NCBI RefSeq assembly: GCF_030505195.1
Contig: NZ_CP129672.1
Coordinates: 5,800,501-5,864,500 of the forward strand
Reading direction: 5' to 3'
DNA length: 64,000 nt
Source of the DNA: Comamonas testosteroni
GTDB taxonomy: Bacteria; Pseudomonadota; Gammaproteobacteria; Burkholderiales; Burkholderiaceae_C
In this document: positions 61,590 through 64,000 of the stretch, piece after piece
Layout of the letters: each line of letters starts with the position of its first letter
Numbering within the stretch: the stretch's first letter is position 1
The notes under the pieces: generated by a model
The model's input: the letters and a program-made list of their open reading frames with translations, nothing else
What the model was told of the DNA's origin: nothing
Database searches by the model: none
Position numbers and translations under genes: made by a program

Positions 61590-62123
61590 TCATTTTTGAA
61601 ATGCTGCCATGGCAGCCCGGTACTCCTCACGGGTGGGAACATCCCGCTTTTTCTTCTTGGCATCCGGGTACTTCATTTCGAACAACGCCTGAAACTCGCT
61701 CATGCTCAGCGCTTCGGCGTCTGCAGTGCCCATGCCCAGGTGAACGCGGGCGGCGGCAACGTACTCAGCGACGTTGAATTCCGTCACAGGCCTAGAACCC
61801 TGTTCCTTACTGCCACCCGTACCCACCAGTCCATGGCGCATCAGATGAGCTGCCAAGCTTATCTGCTCGAGCACAGGCATGCACCCCTCGTGCTCGCCAT
61901 CCTCATCAAGCCATCCCAGCAGGGCTGTTGCATCGTCCTGGTCACACAGCACAGCGAGCACATAACGAGCGTTGAGATGTGCGCGGGCGCCGAACAGACC
62001 GCGAAAGGCATCAACGATTTCGCCCGGGCGACCGAGCTGGGCGATCTGGGCGAATGACGGTGTGAAAGAGAACTCCAGACCGCTGGCAGTCACGACTCTG
62101 GAGTAACCGTGCTCAATCAGCAT
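61590..62123 (-). CDS. Phage tail assembly chaperone (G-like)
   Basis: A 177-residue protein at the lambda G position, between tail tube and tape measure. Typical start (MLIEHGYSRVVTASGLEF). ATG 62123 overlaps the tube gene stop (ATGA); the frame extends to 62186 inside the tube gene. The end AKKKKRDVPTREEYRAAM carries an A-rich run as at G/T frameshift sites, but no long T-like extension in another frame was found. Confidence 0.75.
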   Translation of the reverse strand: MLIEHGYSRVVTASGLEFSFTPSFAQIAQLGRPGEIVDAFRGLFGARAHLNARYVLAVLCDQDDATALLGWLDEDGEHEGCMPVLEQISLAAHLMRHGLVGTGGSKEQGSRPVTEFNVAEYVAAARVHLGMGTADAEALSMSEFQALFEMKYPDAKKKKRDVPTREEYRAAMAAFQK

Positions 62124-62590
62124 CAGGGACCGACAGGCGGGAGGGTCAGAGTCACCTCGCCATTGCTTTGCGAGCCGATACTCCAAGTGGCTTCGTTTGC
62201 ATAGGGACTATCGTTCGACCACGAAGTGACAATGAACGGGCCTTCGTACACCTTGCCGTTGGGGTAAGTGATCTTGAACCACACCTTGGGCTGACGGCCG
62301 GTTTCTTCTGGTGGCGAAACGACATGCTTTTCCAGCAGCTCTTGGTTGTGCACTTCGTCGTCGTAGCTGACGCCGTCGCCCGAGAACTCCACATTCTTAA
62401 ACGTAACCAAGCCGGTCTTGGTGAAGTCGGGGGACTTGTCCGCCGTGGTGTCCACAGTGTCCCAGGTGGTGTTGATGCTCTTGGCGCGCATCATGCCCAG
62501 GATCTCGTAATCGCCGGCTGCAGGCTTGGGGAGCGTCTCCGGCTTCAATGCAAATTCGACCTTTACGTCGCGTCCAACGTGAGCGCCCAT
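62123..62590 (-). CDS. Phage tail tube protein (V-like)
   Basis: A 155-residue major tail protein. The central block KSINTTWDTVDTTADKSPDF and the end of the protein (ATWSIGSQSNGEVTLTLPPV) fit the tube fold of siphophages. It sits between the tail terminator and the chaperone genes, as expected. Forms the tail tube by stacking of hexameric rings. Confidence 0.82.
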   Translation of the reverse strand: MGAHVGRDVKVEFALKPETLPKPAAGDYEILGMMRAKSINTTWDTVDTTADKSPDFTKTGLVTFKNVEFSGDGVSYDDEVHNQELLEKHVVSPPEETGRQPKVWFKITYPNGKVYEGPFIVTSWSNDSPYANEATWSIGSQSNGEVTLTLPPVGP

Positions 62591-62602
62591 GGCGACCTCC
62601 TT

Positions 62603-62953
62603 CTATCGGTTGATGATGGTATTTATGGTGATTTCGGCCACTGGCCGGCCATCGTCGGTAGCCCAGTAGATAGGCTCACCCGGTTGTGCAAATACTAGGG
62701 AGCCGGATTCATCAAGTAGCTTCTCGATCACATCCTGGGCTTTGCTTTCAGGCGCTGTGAGCGCGTCAGTGCCGGCTCCGATCAACAGCAAGCTGAAGGC
62801 AGGCTGGCGCACCAGGCCAGCCAGAGGCCCACCCATGGGCTTGAGAACGGCATAGCGGTCCGATTTGCCGCTATCGATCCAGCGCCCGAACTGAAAGCGC
62901 CAGCCCGCAAGCACCGGTTGCAATATCTGCCGCAGGGATTCGCTGGCGGTCAT
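62603..62953 (-). CDS. Phage tail terminator (U-like)
   Basis: A 116-residue protein at the lambda U position, between the gp10-like and tube genes. Mixed alpha/beta with helical start (SESLRQILQPVLAGWRFQF) and C-terminal VAEITINTIINR. Overlaps the upstream gene by 4 bases. Caps the growing tail tube and joins it to the head. Assigned by position and size as much as by sequence. Confidence 0.75.
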   Translation of the reverse strand: MTASESLRQILQPVLAGWRFQFGRWIDSGKSDRYAVLKPMGGPLAGLVRQPAFSLLLIGAGTDALTAPESKAQDVIEKLLDESGSLVFAQPGEPIYWATDDGRPVAEITINTIINR

Positions 62954-63309
62954 GTCTTGATGGCTCCGGAAATCACAGCACGAATGTTGGGCTCTGCTCG
63001 CTCAAATCCCTTGACCAAGAATTCCTTCTCAGCAGACGCGCGGCGAAAGCGCTGCACGTTATCTGGGTCGTGCACTGGTTCCGCGTAGACAGCCGTGTAG
63101 CCAACACGGCCGACAACCTTGGTTGCTTCAGTCTCAACCCTGCGGTATTGGCTATTGAGCAGCGTTGAGGTGTCGATGGGGGTGAGGACAGAAGCTTCAG
63201 ATGCCCCAAGGATCAAGGCCTGCGTCATGCCACGGGCCCCTTTGGCTTGGACTTGCTCCGCAAATTGCGGCAGGCGGCTGGTGATGCGAGGTTTCTTCAC
63301 AATGAGCAC
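62950..63309 (-). CDS. Phage tail completion protein (HK97 gp10 / Z-like)
   Basis: A 119-residue protein at the lambda Z position. HK97-gp10-like features are a helical start and TPIDTSTLLNSQYRRVE, then YTAVYAEPVHDPDNVQRF. Its start lies 13 bases inside the end of the HNH endonuclease gene, so the endonuclease appears to have been inserted directly upstream of it. Confidence 0.8.
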   Translation of the reverse strand: MLIVKKPRITSRLPQFAEQVQAKGARGMTQALILGASEASVLTPIDTSTLLNSQYRRVETEATKVVGRVGYTAVYAEPVHDPDNVQRFRRASAEKEFLVKGFERAEPNIRAVISGAIKT

Positions 63310-63827
63310 CCCGCATGAAGTTTGCGTTTTGCATCCAAGTACGCAGCATGCGCCTCTTCAGCAGTCGCAAATCTCCCTATCCGATGGTTTTTTCCATTTA
63401 CATGGATATTGGCTTGGTACCCATGACTGTCTTTGGCCTTCCTCACGCCAAGAAGTCCTGATGATGTATTTCGCCGATGTGCTGAGCGCAAGTTCTGCGT
63501 GTTAACCGCGTGCGTGACATCGCGCAGATTCTCGATTCGGTTGTCTGAGCGAACTCCATTTACATGATCTACCTCGTGTTTTGGCCACTCGCCATAAACG
63601 TAAAGCCAAGCCAGTCTGTGTGCGCCGTGTCGCTCTTTAAGCACACAAATATCGACATATCCGATCTTCCCAGTGGTTCCGGCTTTGGCACCTGCAGGCC
63701 TATTGCAAACAGCATTCCTCCAATAGAAGATTCCAGTTGCCGACTCATAGCGCAACAACTCTCGAAGAGCCTGAGCATTGAGCATTGATACACGTGGCTT
63801 ACGTTTACGTGAGGATTCTGTAGTCAT
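63297..63827 (-). CDS. HNH endonuclease with AP2-like domain (homing-type)
   Basis: A 176-residue HNH_3/AP2 protein. HNH motif HEVDHVNGVRSDNRIENLR (about residues 88-106) is followed by an AP2-like DNA-binding domain (GVRKAKDSHGYQANIHVNG; GRFATAEEAHAAYLDAKR). ATG 63827 has GAGGGAAG upstream; an extension to 63893 lies over the previous gene. It overlaps the genes on both sides, sits inside a conserved tail cluster and is not needed for tail assembly. It is therefore most likely a free-standing homing endonuclease that spreads into related phages. Confidence 0.88.
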   Translation of the reverse strand: MTTESSRKRKPRVSMLNAQALRELLRYESATGIFYWRNAVCNRPAGAKAGTTGKIGYVDICVLKERHGAHRLAWLYVYGEWPKHEVDHVNGVRSDNRIENLRDVTHAVNTQNLRSAHRRNTSSGLLGVRKAKDSHGYQANIHVNGKNHRIGRFATAEEAHAAYLDAKRKLHAGCSL

Positions 63828-64000
63828 CTGCTTCCCTCTGAAATGTGTCGGCATCACGCACCACCGTTCGCACCTCAGCAGCTCCAGCGGCAAGCGGGTC
63901 CATCAGCGTGCTCTCGCCGATCAGGACGTAATCGCCTTGCTTGACGGTGCTGTGTTCGGTGTAGATGACCTGGCGCAGGGCCAGCTCAACACCTGTGTTG
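63805..64000 (-). CDS. Phage head-tail joining protein, partial (N-terminus outside window)
   Basis: On the minus strand an open frame runs in from the right edge and stops at TAA 63807-63805. Its last residues include VKQGDYVLIGESTLMDP and VVRDADTFQREADDYRILT. It lies upstream of the Z/gp10-like gene, so it is likely the lambda FII-like or equivalent head-tail joining gene. It overlaps the start of the HNH gene by 23 bases. About 64 residues are visible. Confidence 0.6.
   Translation of the reverse strand, partial: NTGVELALRQVIYTEHSTVKQGDYVLIGESTLMDPLAAGAAEVRTVVRDADTFQREADDYRILT

Larger units (their letters stand above)
46860..64000 (-). mobile_element. Lambda-like siphoprophage, tail and lysis region (continues past the window)
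   Basis: The leftward gene order follows lambda late genes: head-tail joining, Z, U, V, G, H, M, L, K, J, fibre, then holin, lysozyme, Rz/Rz1. Most junctions overlap by a few bases. Head, packaging and integration genes lie beyond 64000. The left attachment site was not found; it must lie left of 46860 and probably right of the gloA terminator (43337). Confidence 0.85.

Noticed and set aside
61590..61690. A G/T-type programmed frameshift at the end of the tail chaperone gene
   Set aside because: The A-rich run is not a canonical slippery heptamer and the alternative frames close within about 25 codons; no T-like domain is seen.

Overview
The window looks like a chromosome of a betaproteobacterium of the Comamonadaceae (Comamonas/Delftia-like). 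The basis is a Bug-type periplasmic binding protein beside acyl-CoA catabolic genes, a CTGT-N8-ACAG LexA box, the C-terminal style of the RTX protein, and generally GC-rich coding DNA broken by AT-rich islands. This placement is from recognition, not from a database search.

Layout. (1) 0.2-8.5 kb is a catabolic cluster: a PDC-hydrolase-like amidohydrolase, a LysR regulator, a leftward operon (acyl-CoA dehydrogenase, Bug solute-binding protein, ADP-forming acyl-CoA synthetase) and a divergent MmgE/PrpD protein. Together they suggest capture, CoA activation and oxidation of an unidentified carboxylic acid. (2) 8.7-16.4 kb is an accessory island: a 140-bp MITE-like element with perfect 16-bp ends, a KAP-type P-loop NTPase, an exported subtilisin-like protease with a LysM-like region, an exported coiled-coil protein just behind it, and a small membrane protein. 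Long gene-free stretches separate them. (3) 16.4-31 kb is a complete leftward type I secretion operon: HlyB-like ABC exporter, HlyD-like adaptor, an unrecognised AT-rich membrane protein that overlaps the next gene by one base, a 2838-residue RTX protein, and a TolC-like outer membrane protein.

(4) 32.3-39.3 kb is an AT-rich Tn7-like transposition module (tniQ, tnsC, tnsB and a tnsA-like gene, all leftward). The TnsA-like protein seems to lack two nuclease residues. Next to it are a 16-bp inverted repeat, an intact IS5-family element with a 3-bp target duplication, and a decayed relative of that IS. (5) 39.3-46.8 kb is a patchwork of small genes: a short HTH-like protein, two membrane-anchored proteins, a toxin-antitoxin-like pair with an ADP-ribosyltransferase-like protein, gloA, a broken nuclease gene, a trypsin-like protease, and a SRAP gene sharing a perfect LexA box with two small rightward genes.

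(6) 46.8-64 kb is the late region of a lambda-like siphoprophage, read leftward and running off the right edge. From the right: a partial head-tail gene, an HNH endonuclease, tail completion, terminator, tube and chaperone genes, a lipoprotein pair with its own candidate promoter and terminator, tape measure, M/L/K-like genes, a large J-like tip protein with a gpI-like N-terminus, a tail fibre, and a lysis cassette (holin, lysozyme, Rz with embedded Rz1). No prophage attachment site, tRNA gene or CRISPR array was recognised.

The strongest candidates for something undescribed are the NTPase/exported protease/coiled-coil island, the membrane protein inside the RTX operon, the Tn7-like element with a degenerate TnsA, the ADP-ribosyltransferase-like pair, and the two SOS-box-controlled small genes.
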